64,000 nucleotides of DNA from Venturia oleaginea (Eukaryota; Ascomycota; Dothideomycetes; Venturiales; Venturiaceae), in NCBI GenBank assembly GCA_013176395.1, contig JABMLP010000003.1:806001-870000 (forward strand), in the 5' to 3' direction. Of this stretch, positions 45,921 to 55,781 are shown in pieces (position 1 is the stretch's first letter; the number at the start of each line of letters is the position of its first letter). Below the pieces are notes generated by a model that saw only the letters and a program-made list of their open reading frames with translations, had not been told where the DNA came from and did no database searches. The translations under genes and the position numbers were made by a program.

Positions 45921-46896
45921 TTAAAAGAGAACAGAAAATTCGTCCTCGTATTTGGGGTCCAGCTTCAGACTCAGAACAAGCCTAGCAGCCTTATTCACAT
46001 CTAGTGAACCGCCCGTAATCATCTAGATAACTTTTCCAATGTTTAGTGTACACATACAGTATGCAAAGGAAAATGCTTACTTTTCGAAGATATCGTATGG
46101 CCTGGCAAAAGTACTCGTGGTTCACTCGGCTATATGAAACATTGCCAATGCTCATGTAGGCCTCCGCTGCCTGTTTTTGGATGGTAAGCACGAAACATTG
46201 ATAGGATCGAATCAAAACTCACTGTTACGAGCAAAGATCCGTTCGATGAGTTTTGAGAGGTGGCCTGATCAACAGCTCTTCGGAGGTAGTCCACTGCCGG
46301 AAGCAGAAGCCCTCGAGCCTCGACATAATCAGCTGTATGAAGCCTTTTTTCTGCGTCGTCGGAGTCGTGTGAACTTTGTGACGCCAGCTCTGCCCGTTTC
46401 TCATCCATGCTGCTCCGCAAACTTGCTGGATCGCTCCCATGTCTACTTCGAGACTCCCCTTCACTGCTACCATCAACAGCGTGAATTCTAGACAGACATG
46501 GCTGTGCTTTTGAAAGCCACCACTGTCCAATCCCTGTGATATATGAGATGCTGCTAAAAGCGAGAGGTATAGACGTGACCTGCCTTTTGAAATGGCAGCC
46601 TCTTCGGGGTAGACTTGATGTATTTGTAGCCAACGCTCGAGACGCCATTCAGCCAGATCAGCAACCCCGCCAGCGTCTACATCGTGATAGGCAAGTCTCT
46701 GCAAGACTTCGACTGTGAGAATCTTTTGCTCGCGTCGCTTGGGATCTTCGAAGAAGGAACTTCTTTCCAAGGAATCTATGATACCTCGAGGCGATCCGAG
46801 AAGTGCATCCCAGTCATTTTCTTTATGATGAAGTGAGTATTCAAGACTATCCAGGGCGACCTGTGTCTCGGCTGGAAAAGTGGTATTCATGGACAT
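45921..46896 (-). CDS. Conserved-looking fungal protein, unknown function
   Basis: Exons are 46575-46896, 46223-46533, 46081-46170 and 45921-46022, giving 274 residues in frame through three introns. The protein starts MSMNTTFPAETQVALDSL. It is rich in helical, amphipathic sequence: QKILTVEVLQRLAYHDVDAG, WRLERWLQIHQVYPEEAA and ARGLLLPAVDYLRRAVDQA. It then has AAEAYMSIGNVSYSRVNHEY and QAIRYLRK, ending with VNKAARLVLSLKLDPKYED. The helix pattern resembles TPR/SEL1-like helical repeats, but no firm family call is possible. No signal or membrane segment is visible. Intron 1 uses donor GTCTAT, less typical than the others. Confidence 0.7.
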
Positions 46897-49012
46897 TTGT
46901 GAGATGATAATATTTGGGGTGCAAGGTATGGAGGTTGTGTATCTTATATGAATGTTGAAATGCCAGTATGGCCGAGAGCAACCATGGCAGTAACTGTGTA
47001 GAGTAGAGAAATGGAGACGAATAATCCTGATCTGATGAGGCATAGCTAGGCGGAGGAGGCAAATGTTCTGACTTATACTACCCGTCTATGGACGATCGGT
47101 CTCTGAACACGATTTCGAAGTGACAGACTTGGTTGGCCATGGACTGAGGCCTTAGCTGCGTGATTAGATCGGTGAAGGCGGCCGAGGAACCAAGCTGATG
47201 GGATGTCACCTCGAGTACCGATGCCTTAAGATAGTTAGCGTATGTGTGGACAGGGAGGTTTAGGAGTAGTATGGAAAGCCCAGGCATAGGGCTGAGAGTT
47301 TCGATTGGTGTATTGGTAAAGAGAGTAGGATTTTGAGACAGGACGAGGTAACAACGGGTAATCGAACGTATAGCTTATGTAAGCAGCCTTACTGTTGTAT
47401 CCTTGGCACGACAGGGGTCGTGCAATCTATACGTCTTGAGGATACCGTTGATAGTTCACAAGACATACAACAACAATCAGAGACATCAATACAGAGACAT
47501 ATCTTTTCATAGTTATTTCATAGTTATTTTGTTATCATTTCATACACGTGTACACAGCCGAACCAATACTTACCGTAAAGCCGACTGGCATTAATGCCGT
47601 CGATCATGAGCCGTCTGACTGCCACGCGGGTGACAAATATTGCCTGAAGACGTGTACACTTGGAAGAAATCCCTAAAGCCTCAATGTCAATTTGGTAGAC
47701 GTAGATTCTGTAAGAGTTCTTCCCTAAGTGATATTTCGCAAAGAAGAGAAGAATACTTATTAATTGAAAGTATCTAAGTACAAGGAAGAAAGTGTAAGTA
47801 CAGGAAGGATAGCTTGTATATATAATCCTCCTCTTACAAATAGATCCTTCTAGAATGTATTTTCAAATAGAACATGACAGCTTGCAAAATAACAAAAGAG
47901 GAAAGATCATTATAACTGCAAAGGCAAACTAGTACATAAGAGAACAATTGAAAATCCAGTCATGGATAAGCTAGGGAGAAGGATTCCATCCCTTAAAAGA
48001 TCCAATCCATGCATGCGCGGTTTGAAGAATGGCCATACTCTCAGGGATGGATGCTCCCGGATAGAGCGCGATTGAAAAAGATTCAGCCGTCTGGAAGTTA
48101 TAGGTAACGCGGAGGGCGTAGGGCTGTAGGAGATAACAGATACCTTTGGCATATTGGATAGAGATAGTTAGATTTAGGCCTCAAAATCGGCTTCGCCAAT
48201 CAATCAAACGAATTCCTTTCTAAATCAACCTGTCTGCCTGCCAAGCAATGACGCGCTTGTCATGCTTCTCTGCATGAGATTTCACTCATTGGTTGGTATC
48301 AGAAAAGCCCCAGCTTATCCCCAGATCTGGTGTTTCCAGCTGGCTGAGTGCAGCATGCAGACCTTCAACTGTCAGGTCCCTCTTTGTTTTCGCGCCTTTC
48401 TCACACACGTATGTTCACCGTGTGTAGATGCAGCCACCCTATTCTCGGCACGGCATCAAGGTTGGCTGAAACGTCACCTCTCCCACACATCTCTATTCAG
48501 CTTAGGAGGTGAGATTGCAATCTTCCACACCGCTCAAAGCCAAACTCGAATCCCCATCTTTATCCGACCAAAAGTGCGTCAGTCCACGCATGCACGAGAG
48601 CTCGCTTCAGCACATTCTCAAGCCCGCAATCGCACCATGGACCATGGCGAAGACGACATGGGACGATGCGAAGGGCGAGGCTACGAAATCAAGGACAAGG
48701 TGCAAGGATTGCCAGTCAGTTGTGCTTCTTTGCATCAACAGATCTGATGAATTTACGTCGTACTGAGAGGACCTACTTCGCCTTGTGGTCAACATCGACA
48801 CTACATGACTACCATATTTTCGTCTCATTCGAGTCTCTACAAGTTTCAAAGATGCTCGTACTGAAATCCGTGATGATGAAATGGGTCTTCGCAGATGGAG
48901 AAACAAAAGCCGCCACATTCCAAGAATCAACACGTACTAGACGAGGTCATCGATTTATGATACTTTTTGGCCAGTTCAGATCAAACATTCCAACTCATTT
49001 CACAACTCATAT
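46897..49012. other. Long AT-rich intergenic region
   Basis: About 2.1 kb without a supported gene. The section 47640-47900 is notably AT-rich. An isolated exon-like minus-strand stretch at 47971-48123 follows a CTACAG acceptor and reads YALRVTYNFQTAESF, but no partner exons were found. Confidence 0.5.
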
Positions 49013-50958
49013 TTATACCGTCAAAGTATAGTTCAAAGTGTTTTCCGGCACCCGAGGGTAGAACTCAAAGGTGAACGTCGCACTCTTCTTTGCATCTAGA
49101 ACAGCCTTCGCAGCACCGGGGGTCAGTATCAAGTTGTTATCATTCCAGTTCCAGATTCCGTTGTAAGCCTTCTCCAAGTTAGCCTTGTCCCCATATCAGT
49201 TTGGAAAGGGAAAAACTTACAGCTCGACCCTTCTGCATAGGACCCAACCACTTAGTCCAGTCATCAACGAGATATTTTCCATCCGAAAGCAAGGCCTTCA
49301 CCGTTGCAACTTTTGGCAATCCCTTGAAAGTCACCGGAATCTTCAGTTCCAGTCCACTCACAGCCTTTGAGCTTACTTGTCCTGCTAATTTCGGCGTGTC
49401 CCACTGTACAAGCTCAATCCGGGAATCAGCTCCAGCGGAAAATTGTACGGTGAGATTTGCTTTGATACCGGGCAATGTCGTTGGATTGACGTAGCGTCCC
49501 ATGAAGCTATTTGAGAATTTGATCGTAGAACCATCGATGCTGTAATCGCCCGATGCCAGTGGCGAACCATCTGCCATCTTGACTGCTTTGATGGTGTTGC
49601 CATTCAGCAGGAAAGATAGTGTCTGAGCCTGCGGTGCCATTCCGGTTTTGTGGAAGAGATACGCCGATGACTTCTGTTCGGTGGCTTGGGCATCTGTCGT
49701 ACTGTCTGGAAACGAGTTGACGATACCTTTAGAAGCAGTCATGTAGATTTGTAGAGCAACATCATCCCTCCAAGTACTTTTGGGGCGATCGAAGAAGTCC
49801 GCGCCATTGTCCCAGAGGACGGTGGCGGTATTGTATTTGGCGGCTGTACGGGTGAAGTGGTCAAAATATTTCCACCGTGCTGCTGGTTCTGTGGCAGTTG
49901 GTGAAGCAGCCCATTCTCCGATAATGAGTGGAATATCCGTGAAATTTTCACGGATAAGACGGAAATCAGTATCCAGAGCCGCCTTATCAGCATCGGACCC
50001 CCAAGTTGTCGATCCAATTGCCGTAAAGATGAACCCATCTATGCCAACTGATTAGCAAACAAATTCACCACTTGAAGCCAAGGAAGTACTCACATGGAGA
50101 ATAGTAATGATACTGCAAAGCCCAAGGATTCATCCACGTCCCCCCCGGCTTCTTAAACCACTGACTCGTCTTAATAGAATCCTCCCCCAACCCAACAAGC
50201 GTAACAACCCTCTTCTCGTTCCAACCTCCGGCATCACCAATCGCCTTCAAAAACACCTCATTCATCTTGTTCAAAACATCCGCATGCTCCTTGGTCGTCC
50301 CCACCGGCTCATTAATAGGTTCAAACGCCACAAGAGAACTCTTACAAGCCAATTTCGTACCGATTTGCAACCAGAGGGCGGAAAATTTGGCGGTTAGAGT
50401 GGCGATGTTGGAGGCAGACATGTCTTTTGTAAAATCAAACCATTCCCAGGAATCGTGGTGGACATTTACGATTACAGAGAAGTTGCGCGAGGTTATTTGG
50501 TCGATTACAGTTGAGACACGGGTGAGCCATGCGGGGTCGACGGTGTAAGATGGTGCGGGACCGATGTATGATGTCCAAGTTACTGTTTTTGATGTTGTCA
50601 GTAGCAGATTTGGGGGTCAGGGAGGACGAGGAGGTTCTTGCCTGGAAGTCTTACGCCCTTGAATCCTGCGGCTTTGATGTCGTCGAAGGTCTTTTCTACG
50701 ACTGGTGCGTTGTTCCACTTTCCTTCGCCACCGACAGCATCTAAGGTATTGCCCAAGTTCCAGCCTACACACTGTCAGATTGCAAAGATCAAATTATAAA
50801 AGATGATGGCAAAGCTGCTCACCAGGGCTCATAGTCTTGATGAAATCCGCTGCTGATATCGGCTTAAATGTGCCAGGACATTGTACCTTTGCCGCCGAAA
50901 CGAAGCCACTATTTAACGAAAGTGCCAGCACGGTAGAAAAGAATGAAATGGTCTTCAT
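49013..50958 (-). CDS. Secreted GH5 endoglucanase with X2-like module
   Basis: A glycoside hydrolase family 5 enzyme expected to cleave beta-1,4-glucan outside the cell. Exons are 50823-50958, 50642-50764, 50094-50582, 49221-50038 and 49013-49168, giving 573 residues. A signal peptide ends near FVSAAK. The catalytic domain has GWNLGNTLDAVGG, GFKGVRLPVTW, VNVHHDSWEWF, the acid/base Glu in EPINEPVG (near residue 177) and the nucleophile Glu291 in IIGEWAAS. Residues about 400-490 look like a CBM_X2/Ig-like module (LSFLLNGNTIKAV, LASGDYSIDGSTIKF), and a C-terminal beta-rich domain ends LNYTLTV. The intron between exons 2 and 3 has a GC donor (GCAAGA). The gene lies beside transposons. Confidence 0.9.
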
Positions 50959-51425
50959 GTTGACCGTTTTGACATGCAAGATGGAAGAAGTAAAAAAAGG
51001 AATGTGGGTTGGACGTCAAACTCTGGAGAAGAGCTGGATGGTGCACTTATACCAAATTATATCCTCCATTCCGAGCATGGATGGACACAAAAGCAGCTCA
51101 CGGCTAAAATGGCGAAGACATTCACTACGGAATGGTAGAATTTATTGTACTGATATTAGAGAATGATGCGGGCCGCGCAGACGTCCCTGTAGACAAGAGT
51201 TATGGATCTCGTGTGGTATCAAGTAGATTGCCTGCGCATGCGAATTGGACCAAAATCTTCCGGCCAAAATTTCCGCCAGTATCTTTTGACAAAAAATCGA
51301 AAGCTGGTGCTCTAGCGGTCGTCTTGCTCATGCTGGGAGAAGTCGCGGTCTCCAACGGATTGATGAGTTGCGAAGAGTTGGCCCGGCCTTTATATCGGTT
51401 GACTAATTTGCCGGCTCTCAGGTGG
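50959..51425. other. Promoter of GH5 gene, up to Tc1 insertion
   Basis: 467 bp between the GH5 start and the Tc1 element. No gene is seen. The transposon therefore sits about 470 bp upstream of the GH5 start codon. Confidence 0.6.
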
Positions 51426-51427
51426 TA

Positions 51428-52709
51428 CAAGTGCTGTGCATGAACGGGCTGACACCCCCCCTGTCAATTTTGTCTCAGTCATGAAGCTAGCAAAATGAAG
51501 CAGACTTTGTATACATTACCACTTAGTGTGGCCGCCATTAGCTGCGATAACGGCTTGTACGCGCTCTGGCATCTCTTCTATATACTTACTAAAGTCATCT
51601 AGCTCAAATTTAGCCCATTCTTCCTCAAGATACTGTCGTACATCTGCTTCCGAGTACGGAAAGCGCCTCCCAATTCTATATTTTAACAGCCGCCAGACAT
51701 TCTCAATTGGGTTGAGATCTGGTGAGTTAGCTGGCCAAGTCATCCTATTAAGGTTGTACTGAGAGTGTACTGCCTGAGTAAGCCTAGCCGTATGTACGGA
51801 GGCGTTATCTTCCATCAAGATTGCTCGAAAGTAGCCTCCTATATGCTTCATCTCGTGAATATGACTATATACCCCTGGCAGAATATGCTCAGAGTATATA
51901 GCAGCAGTAACCTTGCCCCAAGCCTTCTCACAAACTACAAGAGGTCCCTTTGTTGTCCCAGAAATACAGCCATGAGCCACCCACGAAGAATAACCTCGAA
52001 ACTTTGGTAATAAGCAAGAAGGTTCATACTTCTCCTCAGGCCTCCTTGTTACGTATATGACGCCAAAGCCTCCTGTTGTAAAAGATGCCTCGTCTGTCCA
52101 GAGGACACGTTTCCACTGCTCAAGGTCCCAATGTTGGTGACGTATTGCCCATTGTAGTCTTGCCGCTCGGTGCGCCTCCGTAAGAAGAGGCTTCTCGACG
52201 GCGATACGGCGGAAGAATCTCTCGCATTTAAAGGCTTGAAAAAGGGTTCTCCGGCAGGCTTGAATACCCTCAATCGAGGCAATCTGCTCAAGCGGCATTC
52301 GTCGGTGTAGAGCATCCTGGGTAGCTCGGTTGATTAGACGGTGGCGGCGGTGGATTGTAAGCATAAATGGCCTGCCAGGTGGCTTACGAGGAGTATAATA
52401 GCCTTCTTGAATACAAAGAATAACCGTAGATCGAGCAAGGCGAAGCTTTCGAGCGATTTGGGTCTTGTTCCATTCTGCAAGGTGGTATAAGGTGAGGATC
52501 TGAGTACGCTCGCGCTCAGAGAGACGTTGGCTTTTCGGCCGCTCAGGATCACGAAATGATTGACGGTTCTTATGCTTGCCAGGCATTTGAAGCTGTATAA
52601 TGAAGACTATGAGGTGATAGTAAAGGTAGAGTCTGCTTTATTTTGCTAGCTTCATGACTGAGACAAAATTGACAGGGGGGGGTGTCAGCCCGTTCATGCA
52701 CAGCACTTG
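51428..52709 (-). mobile_element. Intact Tc1-type DNA transposon
   Basis: Complete element of 1282 bp with TA on both sides (51426-51427 and 52710-52711), the typical Tc1/mariner target duplication. Terminal inverted repeats are about 83 bp: CAAGTGCTGTGCATGAACGG at the left end is mirrored at the right end. They differ by a C7/G8 run and a few inner substitutions. One uninterrupted transposase gene lies between them. This copy may be active or recently inserted. Confidence 0.93.
51516..52586 (-). CDS. Tc1-type transposase (DD34E), intact
   Basis: A cut-and-paste transposase of 356 residues in one frame. The N-terminal half has two helix-turn-helix-like regions (LSERERTQILTLYHLAEWNK and TQIARKLRLARSTV, then PLEQIASIEGIQ). 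The catalytic triad is visible: LWTDEASF, ILMEDNASVHTA and SPDLNPIENVWR. The second Asp and the Glu are separated by 34 residues, so it is DD34E as in Tc1. GRPF-like PPGRPFML between the binding domains is another family mark. The ATG at 52586 lies 124 bp inside the right end. No stop or frameshift is present, unlike the second element at 55.8 kb. Confidence 0.95.
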   Translation of the reverse strand: MPGKHKNRQSFRDPERPKSQRLSERERTQILTLYHLAEWNKTQIARKLRLARSTVILCIQEGYYTPRKPPGRPFMLTIHRRHRLINRATQDALHRRMPLEQIASIEGIQACRRTLFQAFKCERFFRRIAVEKPLLTEAHRAARLQWAIRHQHWDLEQWKRVLWTDEASFTTGGFGVIYVTRRPEEKYEPSCLLPKFRGYSSWVAHGCISGTTKGPLVVCEKAWGKVTAAIYSEHILPGVYSHIHEMKHIGGYFRAILMEDNASVHTARLTQAVHSQYNLNRMTWPANSPDLNPIENVWRLLKYRIGRRFPYSEADVRQYLEEEWAKFELDDFSKYIEEMPERVQAVIAANGGHTKW

Positions 52710-53014
52710 TAAGACGTTTGGCAGAGGCCGCCATTTTTGATTCCAAATCAAGCTGGTAAAAAATCCACATGATTAAATTGAGCCTTTTCCAGTCTAGCGC
52801 TCTGACCTTCCACCTGCACGCACAATGGACGTTGACTTCTACACTATATACATAATAAACGACTAGCGCAGTCCCTTTGGGCGTGTTTACCTGAAAGCCC
52901 ATGTGATTTTCTTTATTTTGTACCCTTCACTATCTCCAATCCCGTTATTCGCAATCCAGTCAGCAAAGCTTGCCCACACCACCTCAAGAGAACGCCTGAG
53001 TATTGATTAGCGTG

Positions 53015-53056
53015 TCGATTCTCGGTGCCGATTCTCGGTGCCGATTCTCGATGCCT
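53015..53056. repeat. 13-bp tandem repeat, about three copies
   Basis: GCCGATTCTCGGT-like units repeat head to tail, with the outer copies slightly diverged (GTCGATTCTCGGT and GCCGATTCTCGAT). Confidence 0.8.
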
Positions 53057-53135
53057 TCCCCCCAATACTGGTGAAGGGGACTAGCTTAGAGTCCTCTGCA
53101 AGGTGGGCAGGCTTTACGGCCCTTTGACGAGCTCC

Positions 53136-53384
53136 TTACCCGTACTGAATGTCTCTTAGGATGCAAGAGTTGCCTGAGTTTCCTTTGAGTCTTCCATCCC
53201 TTTTCAAACACTCTCCTTGCATCTTCCTGTAGTCTATGATAATACCGCCGTTCGTGGATTTGTCCACCAGAATGAGCCGTCGCTTGTTGTCGAATGTGAG
53301 GTAGCAGTTTGACAAGTCCATACTCTTATCATCGTAAGGAAACAAACGAGCAATCAAGTCTGCCATTATGGAACGGTCATGCAT
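53136..53384 (-). pseudogene. FHA-domain-like fragment
   Basis: An 82-residue minus-strand frame contains CYLTFDNKRRLILVDKSTNG. This resembles the end of a forkhead-associated domain (strand, then D-x-STNG). The usual upstream G-R-x-x-x-C/S-x-H strands are missing or lie in other frames. There is no start context or splice structure that gives a complete protein, so a decayed gene copy is likely. The call rests on one motif. Confidence 0.3.
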
Positions 53385-53989
53385 ACCGTATAATCTGATC
53401 GCTCATGCTATCTATGTATTTACCGCACTCCATGCCGCTCGCCAGCATGCCATTCCTCATACGACTGACGAGAACCAGTGGACTACATAGGCGTGATAGG
53501 CATTCGCATTTTTGCAGCAGGAGGAATGGACGAAGTTTGTGTCCCTTATCTGGTCCCAACTTTTTTCAATGATTTTGTACATCTTTGCATTCTCACCACC
53601 AGCCACAAACAGCGTCTGTGCCAGTCTAAACGGCCTAAACGAGAGGCTCCGAGTCACCCCGGTCCGCCGAAGACCAGATAAGGGATGCGAAAATATCCCT
53701 GTCTCAGAGTTCACTTTCGCATATTAATACGGTAAGCTCCAAGGGAATAATGTCAGAGCTGATCGCTTGGCTTCACAGATCGTACATTTCCAAGAGTCCC
53801 CACATTCAAAAGAAACACGATCTCCATTCTGTCTCCACTTGATCCACAAGTGCCCCAGGAAATGTAGCGGGAACCCAGAAAGCATGGCGGCCGGAGCAAT
53901 TCATACCTTCCTTATCGAGACCGTGGTGTGCGTCCTCAGCACTTTGTCTCACCGGGGTAAGTACTTTCAGCGAAACCCTTTCCCAACTT

Positions 53990-55401
53990 TTAACTTCCTT
54001 TCCCGGCTCCCTTGCTTTCTTGCTCAGTCATGCACGCCATACCAACACCACCGGCAATGTTATCACAGATTACCACGTTCCTTCCCATCGGACTCTTGAT
54101 CTCAACATTCTTGAGTCGAATGTTCGAGCATTCGGCTCCAGGAGAACACTTCAGCTCTACGACAGTAGCGCCTCGTTTTCCGCTACTCGTTCCTCGGACG
54201 TTGGTGAAGCTTATGTCGGTTATGTTGACTTTGGATGGGTATTTCTTGCACTCCTCCTTTTTGACATTGAAATAGCATTGGTCTAGCACCACAGGCTGGT
54301 CGGTATTTTGAATAGTGATGTCCTCGAAGGTGATGTTCCTGATATAACCATACCCCTTATCCTTTCCTGCCCATGCTTTCAAACGAGCCCCATTTTGGCC
54401 ATTGAGAAGTGTGACGTTCTTGATGAAGGCATTTGAAATGTAGTCCAGGATTCCCGGATATTGCCCAACTGAGCCCATGGACACTCCGTGCGTGTTGTTG
54501 CACCACAGGTTCTCAACATATATGTTGGTCGTGTTGGACTTCGGCGAAAAACAATCATCTCCAATATCCAGCTCGGTATTGGTGACCCGAAGACCATCTA
54601 CCTGATAAGAGTCAAAGCCATCAGAGTTCTTAGGGCGCGCCTCGCTCGTCGAGAAGGCGTCAAATCGGCAACGATCAAAAGCAACGTTTTTCGTGCGGAC
54701 CAGGAATGTGTTCCAGCAGGGCGAGTTGAGAAACTTGATTCCGGTGACCTCAACATTCGTGGCGTTGTCAGTCATGAAAAGGATTGGTCTGAGGAAGGAA
54801 TTCTTCGCATCCTAAATAGCTTCTTGTCAGAGGAACAACGACATGACAGATTGATTACACATACCAGAATTTCCTTGCCTGCAAACCCATCATACCAGGC
54901 CTGGCCGTTGCCGTTCATTGTCCCATTACCATAGATCTTGATGTCCTTGCCTCCCCATACCCAAAATGCGATGCTATTCTGAAAGGGATGGGCGAAGTTG
55001 TTCGCCTGCCAGTATTTGATATCGTCTGTGAACTTGATCTCCCCATCTAGCCTGACGTAAACATCGTTAAGGAAAGTCAAGTCCAACTTTTTTGCGATGA
55101 TGTACTTCTTGCCCTTCTCAAGATACACCCGACCGCCATTGTTGGCCTTCTTCAAGCCGTCCAGGAAAGATGCGGATACATCATCTGTGTCGCTCGTCGA
55201 ATGCTGAATTGTAATAGTAGCTCTGTCTGCTTCTACGCAATTGCCCCAATTATCTTTTCCTGTCGCGCAAGCTGCCCGATGAATGAGATTATAGCTGTAT
55301 CGATTTATCGGAGGGGGAAGAGAAAGGTCCACGAGTGATTCGATTCCAAAAGCGCCAGCAGAAAAACACGACACGGCCACGGCAATCGCGGGGAACTTCA
55401 T
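53990..55401 (-). CDS. Secreted GH28 polygalacturonase (exo type likely)
   Basis: A glycoside hydrolase family 28 enzyme that cleaves alpha-1,4-galacturonan of pectin. Exon 1 is 54865-55401 and exon 2 is 53990-54811, giving 452 residues. A signal peptide ends near AGAFGIE. Catalytic blocks are in order: NSDGFDS (about 241-247), GDDCFSPKSN (263-272, two catalytic Asp), NTHGVSMGSVG (catalytic His near 287) and ARLKAW (near 321; RLK where endo enzymes have RIK). Several N-x-T/S sites are present, and the beta-helix pattern (NVTLLNGQN, ITFEDITIQN) is clear. Exo action is suggested by overall similarity and the RLK variant, which is inference. The intron is 53 bp, phase 0, donor GTATGT. Confidence 0.93.
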
Positions 55402-55779
55402 ACTGAATGCAGTGAATGAACGTGAGGGAAGAATGAGTGACTGAAACCCTGAATAGACCGTATATCAATTAAAGGTCCAAGAGTATGCCATGACCATAGA
55501 AGATGATGGCGGATCCTCAAGACTTTCTCAAGACCCCCAGCGTAGCACATGATGTTATACGCACCCATAGCCATTATCCGGTGCCATGGAAAGATTTGTG
55601 TGGGTAGGGTCATCCTGCTTCTTACCAAGGCCACGATTACCGTCTCGGTACTACTCTGGCCGATGTCAATTAGATTGATCACGGCAGAGATACAGCCCTG
55701 ACATTGATCCGAATTCAGCACATGGGAGCCAGTCTTAGGGTTTTCCCTCCAATGTCGATGCAGATTCAGAGAAGGGCTA
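55402..55779. other. GH28 promoter, up to second Tc1-type element
   Basis: 378 bp of 5' flank ending at the TA target site of the degenerate transposon. No gene is seen. Confidence 0.6.
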
Positions 55780-55781
55780 TA

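Larger units (their letters stand above)
52712..53989. other. Intergenic with gene remnants
   Basis: Between the transposon and the GH28 gene. It holds a short tandem repeat (53015-53056) and a minus-strand FHA-like fragment, listed separately. A minus-strand frame at 53457-53714 (AKMYKIIEKSWDQIRD) may belong to the same remnant. Confidence 0.5.

Noticed and set aside
48600..48766. Frame starting MAKTTWDDAKGEATKS as a small stress-type protein
   Set aside because: The initial resemblance is superficial. The frame ends without a domain, and no splice site extends it.
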